A stretch of DNA of 12,462 bases. Origin: JBNKDD01 sp050288085 (GTDB taxonomy: Bacteria > Chloroflexota > Anaerolineae > Aggregatilineales > UBA3940). Made by a program: the position numbers and the translations under genes. Under the pieces are notes generated by a model. It did no database searches. It saw only the letters and a program-made list of their open reading frames with translations, and was not told where the DNA came from. Numbering within the stretch: the first letter of the stretch is position 1; each line of letters opens with the position of its first letter. The stretch is taken from positions 1 through 12,462 of the forward strand of contig JBNKDD010000165.1 of assembly GCA_050288085.1 (NCBI GenBank), read 5' to 3'. This document shows positions 1 to 7,446 of the stretch, in pieces.

Positions 1-1677
1 GATCTCCTCATCGGATGGCTCGCCGCGCACCAGGGCTAAACGCTCCAGGTAAAATACCTGGAACAGCCCAAATGCGATCAGGAAGAACAGGCCGGTCGGG
101 ATCAGAAAGCCCGCGACCATGCGGCCTACTTGAGAAAATGCGGCGGCATATTGGCCAGCGGTTGCCATCAGCAGCACCGGCATGGTGTAGAGATCAGGGG
201 CAGGAGCGGCGATCAGGGGCCATTGGAGGCGCTGCATCCTGATCAACCAGGCGGCTAAGGCCAGCAGGCCGGTCAAGGGCAGGGATGGCAAGATAACCTT
301 CTTAAAGAATGCGCCCGATTCACCCGCATCACGAGCCTGTTGATAGGCGGTTTGCTGGCCCTTGAAGAACAGGGTCAGCACGATCAGGATCGGGACGCTG
401 ATCCATCCTGGTGCGGCCAGCGCACCCAGGGTATTGAGAGCTCCAGCCGCACGGAAACGCTGAAAAAGGGTCACTGATAAAAGGCCGGTGGTCAGGAAAA
501 AGGCCGGGGCAAACGGGAGCAACAACCACTCGCTGAATTTGCCTAATGGCCGCAGCCCGCCTATCCCCAATGCAGCCAAATAGGTGATCACCACCTGGAA
601 GATCAGAACCGGGATAAGTTGGATAATTACGGTATTGACAATGAAGATCGCTCCGGCAGGTATCGAATCAGGGCCAGAGCCACCAGGGCCGCCAGGACCA
701 CCTGTCAGGCCAACTGGTAATGCCGCCAGGTTGATCCCACAAGCGGTGATTCCACAGAGCAGCGCCAGGACTAAAATCAGAACAAAGATGCCCCTTGATC
801 CACTGTATGCCGGTCTATCAGATGAGACTAATTCCAATCGCAGACCGGGGATGATCACCAGTAATCCGGCAATCAACCCCAGCAGCAGGACGACAATCAA
901 AGGCAGAAATCCCACCGCAGCCCCATATCCAAACTGCATCCGTGCGAAGTTCGAGAGGTAATGATATAGGCCGAGTGTCATAGTCTTATTGGCAGGGCCG
1001 CCGCGAGTCAGCACGTAGCCCCAGGTGAAATCCTGCAAGGTCAGGGCGATGGTTGCCAGAAGCCCGATCCCCCAGGTGATGATCAGAGGGATGAGGGTCT
1101 GTTTGAATTCCGGGAGAGTTTCACCACGCCCACGCAGCACCGCCAGAAAAATGATCAGGCCCAGACCGACAGCGATCCCGGTGACGAATATCCCATCGGT
1201 GAATAACATGGTCGGACGCACTAAATCGGGATCGGCCAGCAGTGGGGCATCGACCACCCCGGTTATTGGGTTTAGTGCCCCCAACCAAGCCAGGGCCAGC
1301 GCAACCGGCGAAAATAAGGCCAGCGGAACGGTGAAGACCAACCGGGCCGAGATACGAAAGGCCCGCCCAACAGCATTGACTCCCAGCGCCAACAGCAGCG
1401 GCAGGATCGCCACGGCCAGCAGCCGGACGACGATCATCAAGGTGGTGAAACCAGCCGCGCCGGAGAAAACGGGGTCTGAGGTCAGGTGTTCGAAGTTCGC
1501 CAGACCGATAAACTCAGCCGCTTCACCCAGCGGGCTGACATCGCGGAAGGCATTCAAGATGGTAGAGATGGTGGGAAAAATAAATCCCCCGATACAGGAG
1601 ATGGCGGCGGGGATCATCAGACCTATGCCCAGGATGATGTGCAGCACCCGGTTGCCATTGGAGCTGTGTTCGCTCAT
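1..1677 (-). CDS. ABC transporter permease, fused MalF/MalG-like double module (3' end outside window)
   Basis: An uninterrupted minus-strand frame of 559 codons runs from ATG at 1677 to the left edge with no stop, so the C-terminus is missing. The product is very hydrophobic with many membrane segments. Residues 1-280 resemble MalF/UgpA-type sugar permeases, with a FIGLANF motif at 56-62 and RGGPANKTMTLGLY at 225-238. Residues 295-559 resemble a second MalG-like module, with an EAA-type loop at about 445-465 (AYQQARDAGES, then FFKKVILPSLP). A Gly/Pro-rich stretch (326-338) lies early in module two. Such permeases form the membrane channel of a binding-protein-dependent importer, usually as two separate subunits; here both appear to be in one chain. 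Module one lacks a clear EAA loop. A purine-rich ribosome site (GGGAAGAGGG, 1687-1696) sits 9 bases before the start. The substrate is unknown; sugar or polyol is inferred from the family. The rest of the operon is presumably to the left. Confidence 0.85.
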   Translation of the reverse strand, partial: MSEHSSNGNRVLHIILGIGLMIPAAISCIGGFIFPTISTILNAFRDVSPLGEAAEFIGLANFEHLTSDPVFSGAAGFTTLMIVVRLLAVAILPLLLALGVNAVGRAFRISARLVFTVPLALFSPVALALAWLGALNPITGVVDAPLLADPDLVRPTMLFTDGIFVTGIAVGLGLIIFLAVLRGRGETLPEFKQTLIPLIITWGIGLLATIALTLQDFTWGYVLTRGGPANKTMTLGLYHYLSNFARMQFGYGAAVGFLPLIVVLLLGLIAGLLVIIPGLRLELVSSDRPAYSGSRGIFVLILVLALLCGITACGINLAALPVGLTGGPGGPGGSGPDSIPAGAIFIVNTVIIQLIPVLIFQVVITYLAALGIGGLRPLGKFSEWLLLPFAPAFFLTTGLLSVTLFQRFRAAGALNTLGALAAPGWISVPILIVLTLFFKGQQTAYQQARDAGESGAFFKKVILPSLPLTGLLALAAWLIRMQRLQWPLIAAPAPDLYTMPVLLMATAGQYAAAFSQVGRMVAGFLIPTGLFFLIAFGLFQVFYLERLALVRGEPSDEEI

Positions 1678-1715
1678 ATTATCATACCCTCTTCCCACTA
1701 TTACGTTACCACAGT

Positions 1716-1734
1716 TTGATTATATTCGAATCAA
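1716..1734. promoter_or_regulatory. Inverted repeat in the permease/ridA divergent region, possible operator
   Basis: TTGATT (1716-1721) and AATCAA (1729-1734) form a perfect 6-base inverted repeat with a 7-base spacer. It overlaps the candidate -10 box of the permease gene and lies upstream of the ridA gene. Palindromes placed like this are often repressor sites for sugar importers (LacI type, for example), but no regulator gene is in view, so the role is inference. Confidence 0.3.
1719..1724 (-). promoter_or_regulatory. Candidate -10 box for the permease gene
   Basis: The minus strand reads TATAAT, a perfect sigma70-type -10 hexamer, about 42 bases before the permease start. The hexamer 17 bases further upstream (CTGGCC) is a poor -35 box. 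Position and -10 match support a promoter for the minus-strand gene; the weak -35 may mean an activator is needed. Confidence 0.4.
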
Positions 1735-1763
1735 TATGGCGGGCCAGCATCATCCGTAAGGGG

Positions 1764-1769
1764 TAAAAT
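1764..1769 (+). promoter_or_regulatory. Weak candidate -10 box for ridA
   Basis: TAAAAT matches the -10 consensus at five of six positions and is preceded by GG. It ends 26 bases before the ridA ATG. The region 17 bases upstream has no recognisable -35 box. The same GGTAAAAT octamer occurs upstream of leuB, which slightly raises its credibility. Confidence 0.25.
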
Positions 1770-1795
1770 TCACAAGAAAGGATGGGGTATTAAAA

Positions 1796-2206
1796 ATGAA
1801 AAAGCAGTTTATTAACCCGGATGGTTTGCACCAACCGCCGATCTACAGCCATGTGGTCACGGTGAGCGGTGGCACGACCGTTTATATTGCCGGACAGATC
1901 GCGCTTGATGCGGCAGGGAATCTGGTCGGGGTGGGCGATTTGCATGCCCAGGCGAAGCAGGTGTTCGAGAATCTGCGAATCGCGTTGGAGGCTGCCGGGG
2001 CAAGCTTCGCCGACGTGGTGAAGTTGAATATGTTTGTGGTCAATTACAGCCCGGACGATCTCCCGGCGCTCCGGGCTGTGCTAACCGACTATCTGCCGAA
2101 AACGAATCGCCCGGTCAGCACACTGGTGGGGGTGACTTCGCTGGCACGGGAGGAACTATTGATTGAGGTGGAGGCGGTTGCTGTGGTGAGCAATCCAGGT
2201 AGTTAA
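1796..2206 (+). CDS. ridA: RidA family protein (YjgF/YER057c/UK114), probable enamine/imine deaminase
   Basis: The 136-aa product matches the RidA family in length and sequence. Family members are small soluble trimers that hydrolyse reactive enamine/imine intermediates such as 2-aminoacrylate, made by PLP enzymes, to 2-keto acids plus ammonia. Visible family features are YIAGQIALDAAGNLVG (30-45), FENLRIALEAAG (57-68) and the C-terminal block ending in EVEAVAVV. R118 lies where the substrate-carboxylate-binding arginine sits in active RidA proteins, and E126 is in the conserved IEVEA strand, so catalytic deaminase activity is plausible. The ATG at 1796 has a GAAAGGA sequence about 13 bases upstream, which is rather far, but no better start fits. 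The gene is divergent from the permease and 157 bases before leuB. Some RidA relatives (Rid2-7 groups) have other roles, so the subgroup is not certain. Confidence 0.88.
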   Translation: MKKQFINPDGLHQPPIYSHVVTVSGGTTVYIAGQIALDAAGNLVGVGDLHAQAKQVFENLRIALEAAGASFADVVKLNMFVVNYSPDDLPALRAVLTDYLPKTNRPVSTLVGVTSLAREELLIEVEAVAVVSNPGS

Positions 2207-2259
2207 AACGGCGGGAGGAAAGCACGCAGGGATGGGGTCTCGTCCCAAATGAAGCCTTT

Positions 2260-2268
2260 TGGTAAAAT
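2260..2268 (+). promoter_or_regulatory. Candidate extended -10 promoter for leuB
   Basis: TGGTAAAAT contains a TAAAAT hexamer (five of six to consensus) preceded by the TGn extension that can replace a -35 box. The hexamer 17 bases upstream (TCGTCC) is poor. Initiation near 2275 would give a leader of about 90 bases before leuB. Confidence 0.35.
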
Positions 2269-2293
2269 AGGCGCACTCCATAAAGACTTATTT

Positions 2294-2332
2294 GTCGGGG
2301 ATGGGAACTGATGGCCTTTGCCTCGACGTTTT
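2294..2332 (+). promoter_or_regulatory. Terminator-like hairpin in the leuB leader
   Basis: GTCGGGG (2294-2300) can pair with CCTCGAC (2321-2327), seven pairs including one G-U, around a 20-base loop. GTTTTA follows directly. The long loop and short T run make it weak as a terminator. It sits between the candidate promoter and leuB, where an attenuator would be. Confidence 0.25.
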
Positions 2333-2367
2333 ATCCGGCACTACATATTATTAATGAGGTCTTATGA
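2311..2367 (+). CDS. Putative 18-codon upstream ORF overlapping the leuB start
   Basis: A short frame starts at ATG 2311, preceded four bases upstream by GGGAA, and stops at TGA 2365-2367, overlapping the leuB ATG in an ATGA arrangement. Its second half reads ALHIINEVL: two leucines (CTA, TTA), two isoleucines and a valine among nine residues. CTA and TTA look like minority leucine codons beside the CTG-rich genes here. This could be a leader peptide sensing branched-chain amino acids or a translational coupler for leuB. The frame is short enough to occur by chance. Its start lies inside the hairpin loop rather than upstream of it, which does not fit classic attenuation. Confidence 0.22.
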   Translation: MAFASTFYPALHIINEVL

Positions 2368-3449
2368 AAGCCAAGATTGTTCTTCTCCCCGGCGATGGGA
2401 TTGGCCCGGAGATTGTCTCCGCAGGACAAGAGATACTCGACTTTGTTGCCAGCAAATACGGTCATGAATTTGACTATGATGAACACCTGATCGGCGGAAT
2501 TGCCATTGACAAGAAAAATGCGCCCCTGCCCGACGAAACATTAGAAGCCTGCAAGAGCGCCGACGCGATCTTGCTGGGCGCGGTCGGTGGGCCGAAGTGG
2601 GACGATCCACTGGCAAAGATGCGCCCGGAACAAGGCTTGCTTGGCCTGCGCAAAGGTCTGGGGTTGTTCGCCAACCTGCGCCCGATTACGATTTCCCCGG
2701 AGCTGGCCGACGCTTCACCACTCAAAAAGGATCGGCTGGAGGGAGTCGATATCCTGATGGTGCGTGAGCTGACCGGGGGGATTTACTTTGGGGAGCAAAA
2801 ACGCGAGCAGGTAAACGGGGAAACGCGTGCCCTTGATACGATGGTCTATACCGAGTCGGAAGTGCGGCGGGCCGTGCGGCTGGCCTTTAAGCTGGCGAAA
2901 GCCCGGCGCGGCAAAGTCACCTCGGTGGATAAAGCTAACGTGCTCGAATCGTCGCGGCTGTGGCGACAGGTGGCTGCCGAGGTCGCGAAAGAGAATCCTG
3001 ATATTGAGTTTGAGAATCAACTGGTCGACTCGATGGCAATGCGGCTGGTCACCTGGCCTGCTTCGATTGACGTGGTAGTCACGACCAACATGTTCGGCGA
3101 TATCCTGACCGACGAGGCCGCGGTGCTATCCGGGTCGCTGGGGATGCTGCCCAGTGCCTCATTGAGCGAGGCGGCGGAGGGTGGTCGGACACTTGGCCTG
3201 TTCGAGCCAATTCATGGCTCCGCGCCGGACATTGCCGGGAAGGGAATCGCGAATCCGCTCGGTACGATTCTGAGCGCGGCGATGCTGCTCCGCCACTCGT
3301 TGGAGTTGGAGGAGGAAGCCAAAGCGGTTGAAACATCGGTGGCACGGGCGCTTCAAGAAGGCGCACGGACTGCCGATCTGCGCTCGGATAAACCCCTATC
3401 AACAAAGGAAATGTGCGCGGTCGTAATCGAGTGCATGAAGGCGCTGTAG
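2364..3449 (+). CDS. leuB: 3-isopropylmalate dehydrogenase
   Basis: The 361-aa product is the usual length for LeuB, which oxidises and decarboxylates (2R,3S)-3-isopropylmalate with NAD+ in leucine synthesis, in the cytosol. Family signatures run in order: LLPGDGIGPEIV (7-18), LLGAVGGPKWD (70-80), substrate arginines at about R96, R106 and R134, catalytic Y142 and K190, metal-binding aspartates D222, D246 and D250, and NMFGDILTDEA (242-252) followed by SGSLGMLPSAS. EPIHGSAPDIAGK (281-293) contributes to the NAD site. The RPEQGLLGLRKGLGLFANLRP block favours LeuB over isocitrate or tartrate dehydrogenases. GAGGT lies only three bases before the ATG, a tight spacing. No leuA, leuC or leuD is visible, so the gene is detached from the rest of the pathway. 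It may share a transcript with the TPR gene 49 bases downstream. Confidence 0.95.
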   Translation: MKAKIVLLPGDGIGPEIVSAGQEILDFVASKYGHEFDYDEHLIGGIAIDKKNAPLPDETLEACKSADAILLGAVGGPKWDDPLAKMRPEQGLLGLRKGLGLFANLRPITISPELADASPLKKDRLEGVDILMVRELTGGIYFGEQKREQVNGETRALDTMVYTESEVRRAVRLAFKLAKARRGKVTSVDKANVLESSRLWRQVAAEVAKENPDIEFENQLVDSMAMRLVTWPASIDVVVTTNMFGDILTDEAAVLSGSLGMLPSASLSEAAEGGRTLGLFEPIHGSAPDIAGKGIANPLGTILSAAMLLRHSLELEEEAKAVETSVARALQEGARTADLRSDKPLSTKEMCAVVIECMKAL

Positions 3450-3498
3450 GGCAGGGTAAGACCGGTTATCGTCGGGAGCATTGATCGGGGAATAAGTG

Positions 3499-4215
3499 AT
3501 GAAAGATGACCAGAGGTTTAGATTCCTGTTCGCGGAATTGATGGGCGGCAAGGATTTAACCGCCGATCAGACCGAGGTGGTACTGCAAACGTTATTCGGA
3601 CAAAAGAAACGCGACCTGGAACAAGCGGCCTGGAACCTGGTGCGCTTCTATTCGATGATGGGACAGCAAGACCGCGCTATGGTCTACATCGAACAACTCA
3701 AAGCCCTGACCGATGAGCCGGAGAAACAGGCATCCTATTACCTGGCGACCGGGCAACTTATGGAACAGATTGACGACTACGAAAATGCCGTCAAGTTTTA
3801 CCGGCAGGCATTTTCAATGGAACCGGTCAACAACCATACATGGTATCTGATCAACAATAACCTGGGCTATTCGCTGGTTCAACTTGGTCGATACGAGGAT
3901 GCCGAACCTTACTGCCGGGCGGCTATCGAGATCGAGTCCAGGCGGCATAATGCCTATAAAAACCTGGGCCTTGCCCTACAGGGTCAAGGTAAATATCCTG
4001 AAGCGGCAGAGGCATTCATCGCTGCGGCAAAGAGAAATCCCAGTGATATGCGTGCCCTGCTGTACGTCATCAAGCTATCGATGGAACAGCCTGAGCTTTC
4101 AGACCTCGACGAGCAAATCCGGGAACTGCGAGAACAAGTACGTGTCGAGATACCGGACGACCTTGAAGGGGTTAAGGAGATGCTAGAAAAGGTCATAAAG
4201 CGCATCCTGCATTAG
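3499..4215 (+). CDS. TPR-repeat protein
   Basis: This 238-aa soluble protein contains about four tetratricopeptide repeats: roughly residues 42-75, 78-111, 116-149 and 151-184. The last two are the clearest, with the LGYSLVQLGRYEDAEPYCRA and LGLALQGQGKYPEAAEAFIA patterns (W/L-G-Y/A-F-A-P positions). The helical N-terminus (1-40) and charged C-terminus (200-238) are not recognisable. TPRs bind partner proteins; no enzymatic motif, signal peptide or membrane helix is present. I prefer ATG at 3499, seven bases after GGGGA, over the in-frame GTG at 3496. It follows leuB by 49 bases on the same strand and is closed by a strong terminator, so it is probably the last gene of that transcript. The partner and role are unknown. 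Confidence 0.85.
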   Translation: MKDDQRFRFLFAELMGGKDLTADQTEVVLQTLFGQKKRDLEQAAWNLVRFYSMMGQQDRAMVYIEQLKALTDEPEKQASYYLATGQLMEQIDDYENAVKFYRQAFSMEPVNNHTWYLINNNLGYSLVQLGRYEDAEPYCRAAIEIESRRHNAYKNLGLALQGQGKYPEAAEAFIAAAKRNPSDMRALLYVIKLSMEQPELSDLDEQIRELREQVRVEIPDDLEGVKEMLEKVIKRILH

Positions 4216-4255
4216 TCAATAGGTATCAGACTGATGTTATAGAAAACGGATATCT

Positions 4256-4295
4256 ACAGGCAAGGTGGTAATTAGCTGCCCTGCCTGTGTTTTTT
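4256..4295 (+). terminator. Rho-independent terminator after the TPR gene
   Basis: ACAGGCA (4256-4262) pairs perfectly with TGCCTGT (4282-4288). After an A/C mismatch, GGTGG and CTGCC extend the stem with two G-U pairs around a 7-base loop. GTTTTTT follows at once. It ends the leuB-TPR transcript and lies 34 bases before the next gene, which leaves little room for a separate promoter there. Confidence 0.75.
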
Positions 4296-4329
4296 ACACA
4301 AACGCCAATGGGCAATAGAGGCCAGAATT

Positions 4330-4968
4330 GTGAGCAACTTCATTCGAGGGGTTTTCTGTTTAGCCCCCTATCCTTTCGAGTTTAAAAAAGTCTCAGATTT
4401 GTTTACCACTTTGAGAAAATCAGGCATTCGTCTCTACCCACAGAACACCGACACTGTAACCGGGTCGGCTGCCATCCTCAAACAAATAACAGATGGGTTC
4501 GCTCGTGAAGGCTACCTCAAGATCGATCTGCAATGGGAGCTGCGAGAAACCATCTACAAAGCACACTTTGAATTTACGGGGAAACATGACTTTAGAAAAT
4601 TCGTGTTTTGTGTCGATGAGCAAGCATTTTTGCCTGGAAACAATATATCCTACGTTCCCGCTGACGATCCGATATTCGAATCCTACAAGAGAGCCATTGT
4701 AATAATCATCAAATCGCTACGGCCCAACTTAGGCGTAATTGATTATGAGAACGATTTTCTATGTGGGCCAGATTCACCCATGTCCAGTTGGGGTAACTAT
4801 ATTCCCTTCTCCATACAGGGAAGTACTATTGATAGAATAAAATCGATTGTAAGCGACTATACGGTTATAGATGATGCCGGGATATTGACCTTTATTCACC
4901 CTTTACAAGCAAATCAAGCATGGACTGAACAACATAAAGAACTCCAGTCTATACTCATAGGGCTTTGA
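4330..4968 (+). CDS. Hypothetical protein, 212 aa
   Basis: I do not recognise this family. The 212-aa product has mixed alpha/beta character, no signal peptide and no convincing membrane helix. A hydrophobic strand-like run (AIVIIIKSL, 122-130) precedes RPNLGVIDYENDF and SSWGNYIPF, a pattern vaguely like small bacterial immunity-type or other uncharacterised proteins, which is not enough for a call. It starts with GTG at 4330, supported by AGAGG eight bases upstream. Codon use is more AT-rich than leuB or the kinase gene. It ends 22 bases before the WD40 lipoprotein gene, suggesting an operon, and follows the terminator at 4256-4295 closely. A few transcripts may read through that hairpin, or a promoter may overlap it. 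Confidence 0.7.
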   Translation: MSNFIRGVFCLAPYPFEFKKVSDLFTTLRKSGIRLYPQNTDTVTGSAAILKQITDGFAREGYLKIDLQWELRETIYKAHFEFTGKHDFRKFVFCVDEQAFLPGNNISYVPADDPIFESYKRAIVIIIKSLRPNLGVIDYENDFLCGPDSPMSSWGNYIPFSIQGSTIDRIKSIVSDYTVIDDAGILTFIHPLQANQAWTEQHKELQSILIGL

Positions 4969-4990
4969 CGGGCTAGATAGGGAGCAAAAC

Positions 4991-7045
4991 ATGAACGCAA
5001 GATCATTGGTCAGGTTGGTGGTAATCGGTTTGGCGGCGGTGGGGTGTCAGGCTGAGGTGGCGAGTCCGGCCCCGACGGGAATCAGCGCCACCGCTACGAC
5101 TCAACCGACGCCCACGATCTCACCAACTGACACGCCGGTTCCATCCGCTACCTGGCCACCCGTCCTTGCTGAGGGTGGGACATCAGTCAGTGCGATTGCG
5201 AGGGTGGGAATTGGCCGGATTTTCGACAGTGCGATTTCCCCAGACGATTCACTGCTGGCATTGGGAACCAGCACCGGTATCTATGTCTATCAGGTTGATG
5301 GGTTTGAGCAAGTCTGGCATAAATATACAGAGTACGCGGTTGAGACGGTTTCGTTTTCGCCGGATGGTTCGCGGTTGATCACCGGCTTCAGTTTCAACAG
5401 CGGGCCTACGCTGTGGGAAGCTCAGACCGGTGAGAAGATACAAGAACTCGCCGGGTGGTATGGCGGCAACTGGTCACCCGATGGTTCCATGATCGCCGTA
5501 GAAATTAGACCAGATATCCCAATAGATGATCCTTTTTCGGTGACCGATGAGATGTTAGACATAGATTACACAACCGGCTTTAGGTTTTACGACAGTCAAA
5601 CCGGTTTGCTGCTATGGGAAGTAACAAGCGAGGTGGAATTAGTCACGTATTGGTGGGATGCATTTGGTGAAATTCACTGGTCAACGGATGGCGATATCCT
5701 GGCAGCTAAACATATTGATGACATTTACGTCTGGGACATAACCAGTGGACAATTATTAAACACATTGACACGTCCAACCGATTCAGAGAAGTTCTGGGCG
5801 TTTTCGTTTAGCCCGGATGATAAATGGATATTGGTTCAATCTTCCCACTTTGTGGGGCCAGAAAATGAAACGATTTACGTCTGGGATTGGCAATCCGAGG
5901 ACGAAGTACGAGTTCTGGAATTCGACCAATTAGGACTGGAATACTCTTTCAGATCAATGGCCTGGTTAGATGATGAGGCAACCGTAACGCTTTTCGGCAA
6001 TACCCAATCAGCAACTCTCGACTTTGAGCAGGGAATAGTAACAAATAGACTGCCTTTAGAAGGACTGGAGCCACCCGGAGATATTATCCTTTTTGTATTC
6101 AGGCACCGGTTGGCGGAACTCTCTCCCGACGAAAATTTAATAGCCGTGGATCAAAGTGATACAACCATCATCCTGGATATGGCAACCGGTCAAAAGATCG
6201 CCGAATTACCCTTCCAGGGTGAGAAGATCGAGTGGTTCCACACCGAGCCATACATCTTGCTCGATACTCGTGCCAATGTGGCCATCTGGGATGTCGAGAC
6301 GCAGGATGAAGTGGGCCGAATTGGGGAATATTTCAGAGCTAGAGCCCTTGTCTGGCTGCCCAACAACCAAATTGCTGGCTGGTTCGCTGTTGATGAATAC
6401 CAGGTATTTGATATAGAAACCGGTATCCATGAGTTGCTCTCAAGCGACGACGGCGATTCACTGTTTGCGAATCAGTTATGTGTTGGCAGACCAAGCTATG
6501 GGGAGTGCACCGCACAAGATGGACATGTTGCCAAAGTGAGCCAGAACAGCGTAACAATTTATGATTCCGAAGATGGTCTCCTCATACAAAGCCTTGATAC
6601 AGGTGAACTCGAACCCCATCTACTCGGATGGTCAGCAGACAGCGAATGGCTGGCAGCAGCCGCCGAAGTGAGTGATTGTTGGAGCGGCCCTCAAGGAGGT
6701 GATTGTGCTTATACTGATGCAACACTCATGCTCTGGAGAACCAGCCAAGAAGAAACGATTACTCAACTAATCTTCGAGCAAACAGGCATATCAAGCCTGG
6801 CCTGGTCACCGGACAACAGCATATTGGCCGTTGGGTTCGGGAGAAACATGTATGCCAATTGGATAAATGGGTTTGAGGGAAATGATATAGCGCTCTTCGA
6901 TCCTTATACCGGGCAGGAATTGGCTCGCTTCACCGGGCATACCGGTAATGTGAACGGCCTGGCGTGGTCACCGGATGGGAGCAGACTGGCCTCGGCATCA
7001 GCCGATGGCACGATCATCATATGGGATGTGCCTGATGTCCAATGA
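4991..7045 (+). CDS. Secreted lipoprotein with WD40-like beta-propeller
   Basis: The 684-aa product begins with a basic, then hydrophobic signal (1-18) ending in the lipobox AVGC, with C19 as the lipidation site. A Thr/Pro/Ser-rich linker (24-58) follows, then a long propeller region (about 65-684). Repeats are marked by SPDG-type turns at about 83, 123, 162, 274, 378, 548, 606 and 660 and by VWD/IWD strand ends. The last repeat (645-680, GHTGNVNGLAWSPDGSRLAS) is a textbook WD40 unit; the others are diverged. Two close cysteine pairs (C497/C506, C563/C572) fit disulfides outside the membrane. Such propellers bind proteins or other ligands; no enzyme motif is seen. AGGGAG precedes the ATG by seven bases. 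The stop overlaps the next gene's start (ATGA), implying coupled translation. The middle third is AT-richer than the ends. Confidence 0.85.
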   Translation: MNARSLVRLVVIGLAAVGCQAEVASPAPTGISATATTQPTPTISPTDTPVPSATWPPVLAEGGTSVSAIARVGIGRIFDSAISPDDSLLALGTSTGIYVYQVDGFEQVWHKYTEYAVETVSFSPDGSRLITGFSFNSGPTLWEAQTGEKIQELAGWYGGNWSPDGSMIAVEIRPDIPIDDPFSVTDEMLDIDYTTGFRFYDSQTGLLLWEVTSEVELVTYWWDAFGEIHWSTDGDILAAKHIDDIYVWDITSGQLLNTLTRPTDSEKFWAFSFSPDDKWILVQSSHFVGPENETIYVWDWQSEDEVRVLEFDQLGLEYSFRSMAWLDDEATVTLFGNTQSATLDFEQGIVTNRLPLEGLEPPGDIILFVFRHRLAELSPDENLIAVDQSDTTIILDMATGQKIAELPFQGEKIEWFHTEPYILLDTRANVAIWDVETQDEVGRIGEYFRARALVWLPNNQIAGWFAVDEYQVFDIETGIHELLSSDDGDSLFANQLCVGRPSYGECTAQDGHVAKVSQNSVTIYDSEDGLLIQSLDTGELEPHLLGWSADSEWLAAAAEVSDCWSGPQGGDCAYTDATLMLWRTSQEETITQLIFEQTGISSLAWSPDNSILAVGFGRNMYANWINGFEGNDIALFDPYTGQELARFTGHTGNVNGLAWSPDGSRLASASADGTIIIWDVPDVQ

Positions 7046-7386
7046 AGATTGAAAAACAATTAGGAAACTTAGCTGCGGATTTAATCACAGGGAGTGATAA
7101 ATTCGTTTTGAGGTTATTCAACAAACCACCGGGCGCGTGGTTTAGCGTATTGGAATTATGCCAGGATTTAGAAACACAAAGACATGGTGGAACGCTACAG
7201 AATGATCTACAACGGATTCTTGATCATAAAAAAGTGAAGAGCGAACTCTATGTAACGTGGCTAGAATATCCAGACTTGCTATACGGCGTGGGATATGCGC
7301 TCATTATATTCTTTCTGGACAATCCCTTCTGGAATACAACAGCCATATACAATCGAGCACATGTCCTCAAGAAGTCATCCGATTAG
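7042..7386 (+). CDS. Hypothetical protein, 114 aa, coupled to the WD40 lipoprotein
   Basis: This small protein is not recognised. It starts at the ATG that overlaps the stop of the lipoprotein gene by four bases, a layout typical of translational coupling and good evidence that it is a real gene. The sequence is largely helical in character with an aromatic, hydrophobic stretch (LLYGVGYALIIFFLDNPFW, 79-97) that could be a buried core or a short membrane-associated helix; there is no signal peptide. AT-rich codons match the 4330 gene. It may act with the lipoprotein, but this rests only on gene order. The frame ends 60 bases before the DUF952 gene. Confidence 0.6.
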   Translation: MKIEKQLGNLAADLITGSDKFVLRLFNKPPGAWFSVLELCQDLETQRHGGTLQNDLQRILDHKKVKSELYVTWLEYPDLLYGVGYALIIFFLDNPFWNTTAIYNRAHVLKKSSD

Positions 7387-7434
7387 ATGTGATCTCAACA
7401 GGTGAAAAACGCAGAAGTTTAGCAAATGACAATA

Positions 7435-7440
7435 AAAGGA
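7435..7440 (+). promoter_or_regulatory. Ribosome site that decides the DUF952 start
   Basis: AAAGGA ends six bases before ATG 7447, whereas the in-frame ATG at 7426 would place this site inside the coding region. The family's usual IYHI beginning also fits ATG 7447. Confidence 0.6.
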
Positions 7441-7446
7441 AAAAAC

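Noticed and set aside
1025..1759. Plus-strand ORF of 244 codons across the permease gene
   Set aside because: The product is Arg/Ser/Pro-rich with no family pattern, and it lies opposite a clear hydrophobic permease frame. It is an antisense shadow, as are the plus-strand frames at 15-242 and 584-961.
2301..2354. Alternative leader ORF before leuB (17 codons from ATG 2301)
   Set aside because: Its ATG directly abuts the purine-rich stretch with no spacing, and the frame stops before leuB. The ORF at 2311 with the ATGA overlap is the better candidate, though itself uncertain.
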